NCBI GenBank assembly: GCA_002840095.1
Contig: PGZL01000004.1
Location: 62,001 to 126,000, forward strand
From: Gammaproteobacteria bacterium HGW-Gammaproteobacteria-1
GTDB taxonomy: Bacteria > Pseudomonadota > Gammaproteobacteria > Thiohalomonadales > Thiohalomonadaceae
Direction of reading: 5' to 3'
Length of the DNA stretch: 64,000 bases
Part shown: one piece after another, positions 1 to 8,287 of the stretch
Position numbering within the stretch: position 1 is the stretch's first letter
Layout: every line of letters begins with the position of its first letter
Position numbers and translations under genes: made by a program
Notes under the pieces: generated by a model
Seen by the model: only the letters and a program-made list of their open reading frames with translations
Databases searched by the model: none
Told to the model about the DNA's origin: nothing

Positions 1-2095
1 CGATTTCCCCCTTCCGCAACAGGGCGGTGGCATCCGCCGCCGGCATCGGCCGGCCGAAGTAGTAGCCCTGCATCTGGTCACACAGCGCGCGCCGCAGGTA
101 ATGGGCCTGGGCCTGGTGCTCGATACCCTCGGCGGTCACCTGCAAGCCGAGGGCGTGGGCCATGGCGATGATGGTGCGCGAAATGGTGGCACTTTCGGGG
201 TTGGTGGTGATGTCGCGCACGAAGGACTGATCGATCTTCAGGGTGTCGAAGGGATAGTGGCGCAGGTAATTGAGGCTCGAATAGCCGGTGCCGAAGTCGT
301 CCAGCGCCAGCTGGGCGCCGAGGGCCTTGAGCTCGTGCAGTTCGGTGCGCAGCTTGTCCGGTTCCTCCGCCAGCATGCTCTCCGTCAATTCCAGCTCCAG
401 CAGTTTCGGCTCCACGCCGCACTGGCTTACGCATTGCCGCACCGTGTCGATGAAGCGGCCGGAGCGGAACTGCTGCACCGACACGTTCACCGCCATGGTG
501 ATGGCCGGCAGGCCGGCATCCTGCCATTGCCGCATCTGTTCGCAGGCGGTGCGCAGGACCCAGGCGCCGATGGGCACGATCAGGTTGGTTTCCTCGGCGA
601 TGCTGATGAACTGTCCCGGCGCCACCAGTCCCAGGTCCGGATGATGCCAGCGCAGCAGGGCCTCCATGCCGGTGATGTAGCCGGTGGTGAGATCGACCTG
701 CGGCTGGTAGTAGAGCTCGAATTCGCCGCGATCGAGGGCGCGGCGCAGGGCGCCCTCCAGGGTCAGGCGTTCGAGCACGCGCGCATTGAGCTCGGCGGTG
801 AAGAACTGCAGGTTGTCGCGGCCCATGTCCTTGGCGCGATACATGGCGGTGTCGGCATTGCGCAGCAGGGTGCCGACGTCGGTACCGTCGCGCGGATAAA
901 TGCTGATGCCGATGCTGGTCGTGGTGTTCAGTTCGTGATCGGGATGGGGGATGGCGCGCGCCACCTCGTGCAGCAGGCGCTGGGCGATGGTGATGGCCTC
1001 GTCCTGATCGCCCAGGTCGGGCAGGATCACCACGAATTCGTCGCCGCCCAGGCGCCCGACGGTATCGCCCTCGCGGCTGCATCCGCGCAGCCGTGCGGCC
1101 ACTTCACACAGCACGACGTCGCCGACGCTGTGACCGAGGCTGTCGTTAATCAGCTTGAACCGATCCAGGTCGAGAAACAGCACGCCTATCAGCCGGTTGT
1201 GGCGGTGGGCCTGGGCGATGGCCAGTTCCAGGCGGTCGGAGATCAGTGCCCGGTTGGGCAGCCGGGTGAGCAGGTCATGGGTGCCCTGATAGCGCAGCTG
1301 CTCTTCCTGGTTTTTCCGTTCCGTGATGTCGCTGGCCACACCGGCAATGAGGATGACCTTGCCGGCGGCATCGACGATGGGAAAGCGCCGGTCCTGGATC
1401 CAGGCCGCTGTGCCGTCGGGGCGCAGCAGACGGTATTCGGCCTCGTCCGGTTCGGAGCGGCCGGCGGGAAAGGGGCGCGTGCAGTACGGGCGGTCATCCA
1501 CGTGCACGGCGTCGACAAAGGCATCGGGATAGGTGGTCAGGGTGCTGCGGGGAAATCCCCACATGTGATCGAAGGCGGGCGAGACGTAGTCGAAGCGGTT
1601 CAGGTCCGGTGTGCTGAGCCAGAACACGTCGTCGATGGCGCCGGTCACCAGCCGGAACTGCTCTTCGCTGCGGCGCAGCGATTCCTCCATGGCCACCTGC
1701 AGGCTGATGTCCTCCAGGATGTGGACGGAGACCCGGTGAGCGTGGCTGTGGTCGTACACGGCGAAGCCGCGTGAGCGGAAGATGCGGCCGTCGGGCAGGA
1801 TGAAATCGTCGTCGGAACCGTCCTGCCGCTCCGTCAGTGCCCGGCTGCAACTGGGCAGCGGTCCGTCGCCGATGGGAAAGCAGCGCCAGTAGGGCTGGCC
1901 GATGATTTCCTGATAGGGTATTCCGGCCTGTTTCACATAGGCCTGGTTGGCGCCCACCACGCGAAACTGCGCATCGTGGATGAAGATCGGATCGCGCACC
2001 ACATCGAACAGCGCGTGCCAGTGATCGCCGGAGGCCAGGGTCAGTTCTGTCGGCAGATCCTGCAAGCGGGTCTGCAAGTCGCCGCTATCAGCCAT
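1..2095 (-). CDS. PAS-PAS-GGDEF-EAL cyclic-di-GMP protein (3' end outside window)
   Basis: Minus-strand frame open from an ATG at 2095 to the window edge (698 codons, C-terminus missing). No signal peptide or membrane segment is evident, so it is probably cytoplasmic. Two PAS-like regions (about residues 20-130 and 145-265) precede a GGDEF domain with an intact RLGGDEF signature near residue 345 and an RxxD inhibition site (REGD) five residues before GGDEF. The EAL domain starts with an intact MEALLRW near residue 476 and keeps DDFGTGYSS. Both diguanylate cyclase and phosphodiesterase motifs therefore look competent; net activity cannot be read from sequence. The PAS ligand is unknown. It is the first gene of its own unit, separated from rlmJ by about 90 bp. 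Confidence 0.9.
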   Translation of the reverse strand, partial: MADSGDLQTRLQDLPTELTLASGDHWHALFDVVRDPIFIHDAQFRVVGANQAYVKQAGIPYQEIIGQPYWRCFPIGDGPLPSCSRALTERQDGSDDDFILPDGRIFRSRGFAVYDHSHAHRVSVHILEDISLQVAMEESLRRSEEQFRLVTGAIDDVFWLSTPDLNRFDYVSPAFDHMWGFPRSTLTTYPDAFVDAVHVDDRPYCTRPFPAGRSEPDEAEYRLLRPDGTAAWIQDRRFPIVDAAGKVILIAGVASDITERKNQEEQLRYQGTHDLLTRLPNRALISDRLELAIAQAHRHNRLIGVLFLDLDRFKLINDSLGHSVGDVVLCEVAARLRGCSREGDTVGRLGGDEFVVILPDLGDQDEAITIAQRLLHEVARAIPHPDHELNTTTSIGISIYPRDGTDVGTLLRNADTAMYRAKDMGRDNLQFFTAELNARVLERLTLEGALRRALDRGEFELYYQPQVDLTTGYITGMEALLRWHHPDLGLVAPGQFISIAEETNLIVPIGAWVLRTACEQMRQWQDAGLPAITMAVNVSVQQFRSGRFIDTVRQCVSQCGVEPKLLELELTESMLAEEPDKLRTELHELKALGAQLALDDFGTGYSSLNYLRHYPFDTLKIDQSFVRDITTNPESATISRTIIAMAHALGLQVTAEGIEHQAQAHYLRRALCDQMQGYYFGRPMPAADATALLRKGEI

Positions 2096-2185
2096 TTCCT
2101 TAGTTCATCCCGCTGCGTTCAATTCAGGGATAGAGACTAGCACGACCGTTGCGTGATTGCGGTGGCGTGCAGCACCACAACAGCC

Positions 2186-3028
2186 CTATTCGCCCACCAG
2201 CCACTCCACTTTCCAGCGTCCGCGTCCGCTGCCGTCCAGGCATTTATGCAGCCAGGGCAGCAGGGCCTTCAGGCCGATATCTATCTGCCAGGGCGGGTTG
2301 ATCAGCAGCATGCCGCTGCCGTGCATGCCGGTGGGGCCGTCGTCGGGCTCGATGCACAGCTCCGCCAGCAGCAGTTTGCGCATGCCGCTGTCGCGCAGGC
2401 GGCGTTGCAGGCGTTCGACGCTGGGACGGTTGAGGATGGGATACCACAGCGCATACGTGCCCGTGGGCCAGCGCGCGTGGGCCTGGGTCAGTGCGGTGGT
2501 GACATGATCGAATTCCGCCTTCACTTCATAGGACGGGTCGATCAGCACCAGGCCGCGTTTTTCCTTCGGCGGCAGAAAGGCCTTGAGTCCCTCGTAGCCG
2601 TCCTTGTGGTGCACGGCCACCTGGCGATCGCCGGCGAATTCCTGTTTCAGCAGCGGCAGGTCGGTGCTGTGCAGCTCGCACAGCACCATGCGGTCGTGTT
2701 CGCGCAGAAAGTGGCGCGCGATGCGCGGCGAGCCGGGGTAGTAGTGCAGTCGTCCGTCCGGATTGAGCGCACGCACCGCCTCGAGGTACGGCGCGACCTG
2801 CTCCTGCACCTTATGTTCATGCCACAGGCGCGAGATGCCGTCGCGCCATTCGTCGGTCTTCTGCGCCTCGGGGGCGCGCAGATCGTAGCGGCCGACGCCG
2901 GCGTGGGTTTCCAGGTAGCAGAACGGCGCGTCCTTGCGCGCCAGCGCCTGCATCAGCAGGGCCAGCACCGAATGCTTCAGGATGTCACCGTGATTTCCGG
3001 CGTGATAGGCGTGACGATAGCTCAACAT
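2186..3028 (-). CDS. rlmJ: 23S rRNA (adenine-2030-N6)-methyltransferase RlmJ
   Basis: 280 residues, the same length as the E. coli enzyme, which uses S-adenosylmethionine to methylate A2030 of 23S rRNA. The family's N-terminal signature HAGNHGDILKH is at residues 9-19, and the catalytic (D/N)PPY-type motif reads IDPSY at 163-167. Starts with MLSYRHAYHAG as in typical homologues, which supports the ATG at 3028. It sits downstream of purT on the same strand, but the ~100 bp between them hold an inverted microrepeat, so co-transcription is uncertain. Confidence 0.95.
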   Translation of the reverse strand: MLSYRHAYHAGNHGDILKHSVLALLMQALARKDAPFCYLETHAGVGRYDLRAPEAQKTDEWRDGISRLWHEHKVQEQVAPYLEAVRALNPDGRLHYYPGSPRIARHFLREHDRMVLCELHSTDLPLLKQEFAGDRQVAVHHKDGYEGLKAFLPPKEKRGLVLIDPSYEVKAEFDHVTTALTQAHARWPTGTYALWYPILNRPSVERLQRRLRDSGMRKLLLAELCIEPDDGPTGMHGSGMLLINPPWQIDIGLKALLPWLHKCLDGSGRGRWKVEWLVGE

Positions 3029-3127
3029 TTAGTTTCGAGTTTCAAGTTTCGAGTTTCGAGATGGGTTCGGTGCATGGCATCAGCAGAGCGCGCTGTTTCG
3101 AAACTCGAAACCCGCAACTCGAAACTG
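3029..3127. repeat. Inverted TTTCGAG microrepeat between purT and rlmJ
   Basis: Short-period TTTCGAG/TTTCAAG repeats at 3032-3060 face the complementary CGAAACTCGAAAC type at 3099-3126. The transcript could fold into a long imperfect stem across the purT-rlmJ junction. The same style of microrepeat occurs at other gene junctions in this window. Confidence 0.7.
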
Positions 3128-4327
3128 TTATCCCTTGACCGGCCTGACCTTCGACGCCGCCAGTTTCGCGCGGTCACGGCAGTCGTCGACGTCGTTGCCG
3201 AAGGCGAGGGCGACGCCCATGCGGCGGCGCGGGAAGGCTTCCGGCTTGCCGAACAGGCGCAGGTCGGTGTTGGGCACGGCGAGGGCTTCGGCGACACCCT
3301 CATAGGCGATGCCGGTTTCGTTCATGCCGCCGTAGATGACGGCGCTGGCGCCGGCGCTGCGCAGGGCGGTGGTCACCGGCAGGCCGAGGATGGCGCGGGC
3401 GTGCAGCTCGAATTCGGACAGCACCTGGGTGGCCAGGGTCACCAGGCCGGTGTCGTGGGGGCGCGGGCTGACCTCGGAGAACCAGACGCGGTCGCCCTTG
3501 ATGAACAGCTCGACACCGAAGATGCCGCGGCCACCCAGATTGGCGGTGACCTTCTGCGCGATGTCGCGCGAGCGCTCCAGGGCAACGGGGCTCATGGGCT
3601 GCGGCTGCCAGCTCTCCACGTAGTCGCCCTTTTCCTGGCGATGGCCGATGGGCTCGCAGAAAAAGGTTTCCACCTCGCCCGAGTCGCCGACGGCGCGCAC
3701 GGTGAGCTGGGTGATCTCGTAGTCGAAGTCGATCATCTCCTCGACGATGACGCGGCCCTGGTCGACCCGGCCGCCGCTTTTGGCGTAATCCCAGGCGGCC
3801 TGTACGTCCTCCGGCCCGTTGATGGTGGACTGGCCCTTGCCGGAGGAGGACATCACCGGCTTGACGATGCAGGGGTAGCCGATACCGCCGTCGATGGCCT
3901 GCTTCAGTTCGCCCAGGCTTTCGGCGAAGGCGTAGCGCGAGGTGGGCAGCTCCAGCTCTTCGGCGGCGAGGCGGCGGATGCCTTCGCGGTTCATGGTGAG
4001 GCGGGCGGCGCGGGCGGTGGGGATCACCTCGGCCAGGCCGTCGGCCTCGATGCGCACCAGCTCCTCGGTGGCGATGGCCTCGATCTCCGGCACGATGAGG
4101 TGCGGCCGTTCCAGTTCCACCAGGCTGCGCAGGGCGCGGGCGTCGGCCATGTTGATGACGTGGCCGCGGTGGGCCACCTGCTGGCCGGGGGCGTTGGCGT
4201 AGCGGTCGACGGCGATCACCTCCACACCGAGGCGTTGCAGGGCGATGATCACCTCCTTGCCCAGCTCGCCGGCACCGAGCAGCATCACGCGGGTGGCGGA
4301 GGGGGAGAGAGGGGTACCGAGTCGCAT
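3128..4327 (-). CDS. purT: Formate-dependent phosphoribosylglycinamide formyltransferase PurT
   Basis: 399 residues (E. coli 392). PurT uses formate and ATP to formylate glycinamide ribonucleotide in the third step of de novo purine synthesis, without folate. An N-terminal dinucleotide-like GAGELGKE lies at residues 18-25, and the ATP-grasp glycine loop ([10 protein letters not shown]) at 158-167. The C-terminal ATP-grasp segment with [10 protein letters not shown] is present. ATG at 4327 is chosen because the first residues align with the usual start. Upstream on the minus strand there is a TATAGT -10-like hexamer (plus 4361-4366) without a clear -35. Confidence 0.95.
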   Translation of the reverse strand: MRLGTPLSPSATRVMLLGAGELGKEVIIALQRLGVEVIAVDRYANAPGQQVAHRGHVINMADARALRSLVELERPHLIVPEIEAIATEELVRIEADGLAEVIPTARAARLTMNREGIRRLAAEELELPTSRYAFAESLGELKQAIDGGIGYPCIVKPVMSSSGKGQSTINGPEDVQAAWDYAKSGGRVDQGRVIVEEMIDFDYEITQLTVRAVGDSGEVETFFCEPIGHRQEKGDYVESWQPQPMSPVALERSRDIAQKVTANLGGRGIFGVELFIKGDRVWFSEVSPRPHDTGLVTLATQVLSEFELHARAILGLPVTTALRSAGASAVIYGGMNETGIAYEGVAEALAVPNTDLRLFGKPEAFPRRRMGVALAFGNDVDDCRDRAKLAASKVRPVKG

Positions 4328-4488
4328 GGCGGAATGTCCTTGTGATTGTCAGGGGATGACACTATATAAGGCAGCGGATCGTAACACTCCACCGCCGCCG
4401 GTCCGTTAAAAACTTTGTGCCGCGTCAGGGCGGGCGGGCTTCAACGCAGGATGTGCCGGCAATAAATCCATACCGGCAACATGGGGCA

Positions 4489-4517
4489 TTGACCAGAGCG
4501 AAAAAACTGCATACCAT
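4489..4517 (+). promoter_or_regulatory. Sigma70-type promoter of the peroxiredoxin gene
   Basis: TTGACC at 4489-4494 and TACCAT at 4512-4517 are separated by exactly 17 bp, 52 bp before the peroxiredoxin ATG. The hexamers match the consensus at 5/6 and 4/6. No OxyR or other operator was recognised. Confidence 0.55.
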
Positions 4518-4569
4518 GCAGGCCAATTTTAGACTCAATCCAAATGCAACCTCAGATAAGGAGATAACA

Positions 4570-5175
4570 ATGGGCGTACTCGTAGGTCGTAAGGCTCCGG
4601 ATTTCACCGCTCCCGCCGTGCTGGGCGACGGCTCCATCGTGGACGAGTTCCACTTTGCCGGTGCCACCAAGAACAAGTATGCGGTGGTGTTCTTCTACCC
4701 GCTGGACTTCACTTTCGTCTGCCCCTCCGAGCTGATCGCCTTCGATCACCGCCTGGAAGAGTTCAAGAAGCGCAATTGCGAAGTGATCGGCGTCTCCATC
4801 GATTCCCACTTCACCCACAACGCCTGGCGCAACACCCCGGTCAACCAGGGCGGTATCGGCCAGGTGGGCTACACCCTGGTGGCCGACATGACCCACAACA
4901 TCTGCAAGGCCTTCGACGTCGAGACCCCGGACGGCGCCGTCGCCTTCCGCGGCTCCTTCCTCATCGACCGCCAGGGCATGGTGCGCCACCAGATCGTCAA
5001 CGACCTGCCGCTGGGCCGCGACATCGACGAAATGCTGCGCATGGTCGACGCCCTGCAGTTCTTCGAAGAGCACGGCGAGGTTTGCCCCGCCGGCTGGAAC
5101 AAGGGCAAGAAGGGCATGAAGGCCGACCCGAAGGGCGTGGCCGAGTACCTGGCCAGCGAAGCCGGCAAGCTGTAA
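4570..5175 (+). CDS. Typical 2-Cys peroxiredoxin (AhpC/Prx1 type)
   Basis: 201 residues from ATG 4570, preceded by AAGGAGATAAC. The frame is open further upstream, but that part has no homology-like content and would place the promoter inside the gene. It reduces hydrogen and organic peroxides. The peroxidatic cysteine is C51 in FTFVCPSE and the resolving cysteine C172 in EVCPAGW, giving the typical head-to-tail dimer chemistry. GGIG is present (94-97), but the C-terminal YF of over-oxidation-sensitive enzymes is absent (AEYLAS), so a robust type is likely. No ahpF lies beside it; the reductant may be thioredoxin. Its own promoter and terminator make it monocistronic. Confidence 0.95.
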   Translation: MGVLVGRKAPDFTAPAVLGDGSIVDEFHFAGATKNKYAVVFFYPLDFTFVCPSELIAFDHRLEEFKKRNCEVIGVSIDSHFTHNAWRNTPVNQGGIGQVGYTLVADMTHNICKAFDVETPDGAVAFRGSFLIDRQGMVRHQIVNDLPLGRDIDEMLRMVDALQFFEEHGEVCPAGWNKGKKGMKADPKGVAEYLASEAGKL

Positions 5176-5202
5176 GTATTCCGCTTCCGCAGTAAACAGA
5201 AA

Positions 5203-5234
5203 GGCCGACCGGGGCAACCCGGTCGGCCTTTTTC
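5203..5234 (+). terminator. Rho-independent terminator after the peroxiredoxin gene
   Basis: Perfect 11-bp stem GGCCGACCGGG (5203-5213) with GCAA loop and CCCGGTCGGCC (5218-5228), followed by TTTTTC. Confidence 0.93.
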
Positions 5235-5237
5235 TTT

Positions 5238-5525
5238 GTAGGGTGCGCACTGCGCACCAGCGGCATGTCGAATGGTTGCATGGTGCGCGATGCGCACCCT
5301 ACGGCTGGGCCTGTTCCTCCGCCGCGGTACCGCCGCAGTCAGCGTTTCTGTTTGTAGGGTGCGCACTGCACACCAGCGACGGGTATATGGTGCGCGATGC
5401 GCACCCTACGGCTTTGCCTGCTCCTCCGCCGCGGTACCGCCGCAGTCAGCGTTTCTGTGTGTAGGGTGCGCACTGCGCACCAGCGGCGGGTCGAACGGTT
5501 GCATGGTGCGCACTTCGCACCCTAC
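5238..5525. repeat. Three tandem units of GTAGGGTGCGCA palindrome plus a copied gene 3' end
   Basis: Units start at 5238, 5354 and 5461 (116 and 107 bp apart). Each holds an inverted pair, GTAGGGTGCGCAC(N)nGCGCACC and its complement ending in GCGCACCCTAC. The two outer units also carry a near copy of the last ~40 bp of the adjacent DUF502 gene, reading on the minus strand as a tail ending in GTAAEEQAxP-stop. The third unit abuts the real gene end, and the palindrome supplies the gene's TAG stop. Confidence 0.85.
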
Positions 5526-6205
5526 GGCTTGGCCTGCTCCTCCGCCGCAATGCCGCCGTAGTTGATCCCCCCCGGCGATACCGTGCCGCCGGAGATGATG
5601 AAGGTCATCGCCTCGTCCACGCTCCAGTCGGTGGACACCACCCGTTCCAGCGGCACGATCTCCAGATAGCCGGAGGTGGGGTTGGGGGTAGTGGGTACGT
5701 ATACCGCCGCCAGCTTGCGGCCGGTCTTTTCGTCGGTGAGCACCTGGGTAACGAAGCCGACGGCGCGCATCTCCGGGGTGGGAAACTCGATCAGCACCAC
5801 GCGCTGCACGTTGTCCGGCTTTTGCTGCAGGGCGGAGATGAGTTTCTTGGTGGCGCCGTACACCGTCTGCACCAAGGGGATGCGCTCGATGAGCGACTCG
5901 AACAGGGCCATCAGGCGCTTGCCCAGTACCCGGGTGGTGACCCAGCCCAGCACATAGAGCGACAGCACGGTAATCAGCGCCGCCAGCAGGGACTGGAACC
6001 AGGGCGCCAGCAGCCATTCGGCCGGGGCGGGCGTGGTCTGCTCCAGCCAGCGCGCCAGGGCGCGCACCCAGGGGCGGCCCAGGTTGGACAGCTGGTTGAA
6101 CAGAAAGCTGAACACCAGCCAGGTGATCCAGATGGGTATCATCACCAGCACGCCGGTGATCACATAACGCTGGAAGTGGGTGGAGGAGCCGGATTCCTTT
6201 TGCAT
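5522..6205 (-). CDS. DUF502 family membrane protein
   Basis: 227 residues from ATG 6205. Two membrane segments are visible at about residues 14-35 and 66-90, the second followed by a TRVLGKRLM-type cytoplasmic stretch, as in DUF502 proteins. The conserved EFPTPE and YVPTTPNPTSGYL motifs are present. The biochemical role of the family is unknown. The C-terminus AAEEQAKP and the stop codon lie at the edge of the palindromic repeat array and are duplicated in it. Monocistronic in appearance, convergent with the peroxiredoxin gene. Confidence 0.88.
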   Translation of the reverse strand: MQKESGSSTHFQRYVITGVLVMIPIWITWLVFSFLFNQLSNLGRPWVRALARWLEQTTPAPAEWLLAPWFQSLLAALITVLSLYVLGWVTTRVLGKRLMALFESLIERIPLVQTVYGATKKLISALQQKPDNVQRVVLIEFPTPEMRAVGFVTQVLTDEKTGRKLAAVYVPTTPNPTSGYLEIVPLERVVSTDWSVDEAMTFIISGGTVSPGGINYGGIAAEEQAKP

Positions 6206-6431
6206 GGGGTATCCCTGTGTGAACGTTGAAACCTATCTGTAACCCGATTGTATACGGGCGCCGTCATCGGTTAGTTCTTGATGGTTTGCCTCCTCTCCCT
6301 CCTGAAGAGGGGGAGGGGCTCCCTTGGTACGCAGCCTCTTTCAATATTAACGTCATTTGGCTATTGTCTAGAAGCCGCACATGGTTCGTGCGGGTTCAAC
6401 AGGAAGTATCACCTCAACAAAGGAGTGCAAC

Positions 6432-6902
6432 ATGGAACGTATTTGTTTTCGGACTTTTTCCCTCATCGCCTCATCCCTCTTCGCCCTTGGCCTTACCAAC
6501 ACCGCCCTTGCGGAGCACAAGACCGGTACTGAAACGGTCAAGCTTACGCAGGTCTACGCGGTTACGATGCCTGGCTCCCGGGATCCGTCCATGGACGGCG
6601 CGTGCAAGGAAAAGTACGGCAGTTACCTGGGACAGACGGTCACGTCGAAATACGACATCAACACCCAAACCCTGATCATGTTCGCGACTTCGAACGTGTT
6701 CGGAACCCCCGTCGAGCTGCATCCCCTGGGCCTGTCCACGTCCTACAGCTTCATGTCCGACGGCGTCCCCCAGGCCCTGGCCGACAAAGGTGTGTCGCGC
6801 GTCATCTTCTCGGTCAAGCTGGATTACTCGCAGCCCGAGAGTGACGTCATGGCAGACCTGAGTGACACCCACAACTGCGTGATGACCAACCTCAAGATGT
6901 AA
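6432..6902 (+). CDS. Secreted hypothetical protein
   Basis: 156 residues from ATG 6432, chosen over the earlier in-frame ATG at 6381 because AAAGGAGTGCAAC precedes it and a signal peptide starts there: MERICF, hydrophobic core to about residue 24, cleavage after TALA. The mature part is polar, with two cysteines (near residues 58 and 151) that could form a disulfide. No family was recognised. A decayed copy of its 3' end lies at 8288-8371, so it belongs to a duplicated islet. A hairpin terminator follows at 6923. Confidence 0.75.
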   Translation: MERICFRTFSLIASSLFALGLTNTALAEHKTGTETVKLTQVYAVTMPGSRDPSMDGACKEKYGSYLGQTVTSKYDINTQTLIMFATSNVFGTPVELHPLGLSTSYSFMSDGVPQALADKGVSRVIFSVKLDYSQPESDVMADLSDTHNCVMTNLKM

Positions 6903-6922
6903 GCATCGCGTAGGTCCCTGTG

Positions 6923-6955
6923 CGGCCGGAACATTTTTGTTCCGGCCGCAATTTC
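6923..6955 (+). terminator. Stem-loop after the secreted protein gene
   Basis: Perfect 12-bp stem GCGGCCGGAACA (6923-6934), TTTT loop, TGTTCCGGCCGC (6939-6950), then AATTT. The tail is weak, so termination may be partial. A degenerate copy of this hairpin follows the decayed gene copy near 8390-8412. Confidence 0.6.
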
Positions 6956-7002
6956 AAGAAGGAAAAGGAATGGGCAGGATTGCTGTATCAGGAGGTTGTG
7001 AC

Positions 7003-7224
7003 ATGGCGAAAATTTCACAGATCAAAGACAAGCAGGATGCAAAGCTGAAGGGTAAGTCCGATGAGCAAAAAGCCCTCGCTGCTGCTCGTCGCGCCATGGA
7101 AGAAATGCGTCAGAAACGCCACATCAAGGAGCCAGATCAATTGGCTTCGGGTAGGTCCGATGAAAACGGCAATATGGTAATTGAAGATGTGCCCCTCGAT
7201 GAAGAAAGATGTGCCCCTCGATGA
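7003..7224 (+). pseudogene. Small lysine/glutamate-rich protein, copy 1, frameshifted near its end
   Basis: Reads 73 residues from ATG 7003 (AGGAGGTTGTGAC upstream). It is a paralogue of the gene at 7455: both share the KIKEP/HIKEP(D/E)xLASGxxDENG segment and an acidic C-terminus. A 22-bp tandem duplication (GATGTGCCCCTCGATGAAGAAA twice, 7186-7229) shifts the frame, so the protein ends in the foreign tail ERCAPR. Removing one unit restores an acidic tail ending at TGA 7271-7273, which overlaps the next gene's start by 8 nt, just as in the intact pair. It may still be translated as a truncated protein. Function unknown. Confidence 0.7.
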
Positions 7225-7265
7225 AGAAATAGATATTGATGAGGAAGAATCCAGGGAGTCTAAAG

Positions 7266-7388
7266 ATGACTGAACCTCAAAAGCAAAAAATACTGTCGCC
7301 CGGAGAAAAATAGTATACGGTACTGCCCAACGAAGCCGGCCCTAAATTTTCGCCGTCTGCGATGACGGCGGTACTCAAGACAAATTGA
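7266..7388 (+). pseudogene. Copy 1 of the second small gene, interrupted by TAG
   Basis: ATG 7266 begins MTEPQKQK and would continue GEKxYTVLPNEAGPK, matching KEKQFTVLPNEADPK of the intact gene at 7663. An in-frame TAG at 7311-7313 stands where the intact copy has CAA (Q), a single C-to-T change from CAG. After about 25 more codons similarity fades and a TGA follows at 7386. Only a 15-residue peptide could be made without readthrough. Confidence 0.7.
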
Positions 7389-7454
7389 ATGGCAAAGAAG
7401 GTTAGAAAGCCAAGATAACTTCGGAATCAATAGCTGTATTCGGAGGATTATCTA

Positions 7455-7673
7455 ATGAGTAACGAAATTAAAGACTTTGATGCGGCGTACAATGAAAAGC
7501 TTAAGAAGCTTTCTAAAGAAGAGCGCGCTAAAGCCGGATTAAAGAAACTGTCCCAGGAGCTGGAAGCGGACAAAGATAAAATCAAAGAGCCTGAAGGGTT
7601 AGCCTCTGGTGCAACAGACGAAAATGGAAAAATGATCGTTGACTTAGATGAGGATTACGAAAATGACCGATAA
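7455..7673 (+). CDS. Small charged hypothetical protein, intact copy 2
   Basis: 72 residues, rich in Lys, Glu and Asp, with no cysteine and a predicted helical, coil-like N-terminal half (KLKKLSKEERAKAGLKKLSQ). GGAGGATTATCTA precedes ATG 7455. The segment KIKEPEGLASGATDENG is shared with the damaged copy at 7003. It overlaps the next gene by 11 nt, implying translational coupling. The region is clearly AT-richer than its neighbours, suggesting transfer. The pair resembles a two-gene module, but nothing in the sequence identifies a toxin or antitoxin fold. Confidence 0.65.
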   Translation: MSNEIKDFDAAYNEKLKKLSKEERAKAGLKKLSQELEADKDKIKEPEGLASGATDENGKMIVDLDEDYENDR

Positions 7674-7836
7674 GCCATTAACGGATAAGGAAAAGCAATT
7701 TACTGTTTTGCCAAATGAAGCGGACCCTAAAGCTGCGCGGGTAATAGCCTATCAGGCAGTACACAAAGCACTATCTCAAGTCAAAAAATACAAAGCGCGT
7801 CAAAATAAAGGGGGGCAATTAGCCAAGAATGCATAA
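7663..7836 (+). CDS. Small basic hypothetical protein, intact copy 2
   Basis: 57 residues from ATG 7663 (MTDKPLTDKEK). This start is preferred to the in-frame ATG at 7648 because the decayed paralogue also begins MT(D/E)... The sequence has a conserved core QFTVLPNEADPK followed by a helix AARVIAYQAVHKALSQVKKYKARQ and a strongly basic tail. Overlaps the preceding gene by 11 nt. No family recognised. Conservation of both the core and the overlap between the duplicate modules argues that the pair is a real unit. Confidence 0.65.
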   Translation: MTDKPLTDKEKQFTVLPNEADPKAARVIAYQAVHKALSQVKKYKARQNKGGQLAKNA

Positions 7837-7858
7837 CGTGTTTCAAGATGTCCTTCAC

Positions 7859-8260
7859 ATGAAGAGATTTCTGACTTTAATCGCCATATTGGCATTTGCT
7901 TCCGCCGTTTTTGCGGGCGGCGAAAGTCCGCATCTGTCAGAGAAAGATGTTCTGGGTGCATTGATGAAAAATCTCGATATTCAGTTAACTGATGCCGCTC
8001 ACTGCGAAGGCGTTGGAGTAGAGGTATCTGACCAGACTATCGGGGAATATCTCAGTGGTTTCTGGGCTTTTCATGCTAATGCCACAGGACGAAACTGGAT
8101 AGAAGTAACGGCAACAAAGATCGGCTCTGGCTGGTATCTGGCTAAGGTCATGATCTATCGTAAAGACGATGAGGAAAATTGGGGCTGGGGGGTGTCATTC
8201 GAGCTTGATGCTTCAAAACGTGTAAAAAGAGATAGCTTCACATGTCTTGGTGCCGGTTAG
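7859..8260 (+). CDS. Secreted hypothetical protein
   Basis: 133 residues from ATG 7859, with signal peptide MKRFLTLIAILAFASAVFA. An in-frame ATG at 7829 would put 10 residues before the signal and overlap the previous gene, so it is less likely. The mature protein is about 114 residues with cysteines near positions 52 and 130, a possible disulfide. AT-richer than the flanking genome, like the small genes before it. No family recognised; it ends the transferred-looking islet. Confidence 0.65.
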   Translation: MKRFLTLIAILAFASAVFAGGESPHLSEKDVLGALMKNLDIQLTDAAHCEGVGVEVSDQTIGEYLSGFWAFHANATGRNWIEVTATKIGSGWYLAKVMIYRKDDEENWGWGVSFELDASKRVKRDSFTCLGAG

Positions 8261-8287
8261 CCCCAGTATCATAAACAAATCGATCAG

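Noticed and set aside
5243-5565. Plus-strand frames repeating CALHTSDG-like units
   Set aside because: They are translations of the palindromic repeat array and have no start signals; not protein genes.
7455-7836. Toxin-antitoxin operon
   Set aside because: The size and overlap are suggestive, but neither protein shows a known toxin fold or an antitoxin DNA-binding motif; left as an unknown gene pair.
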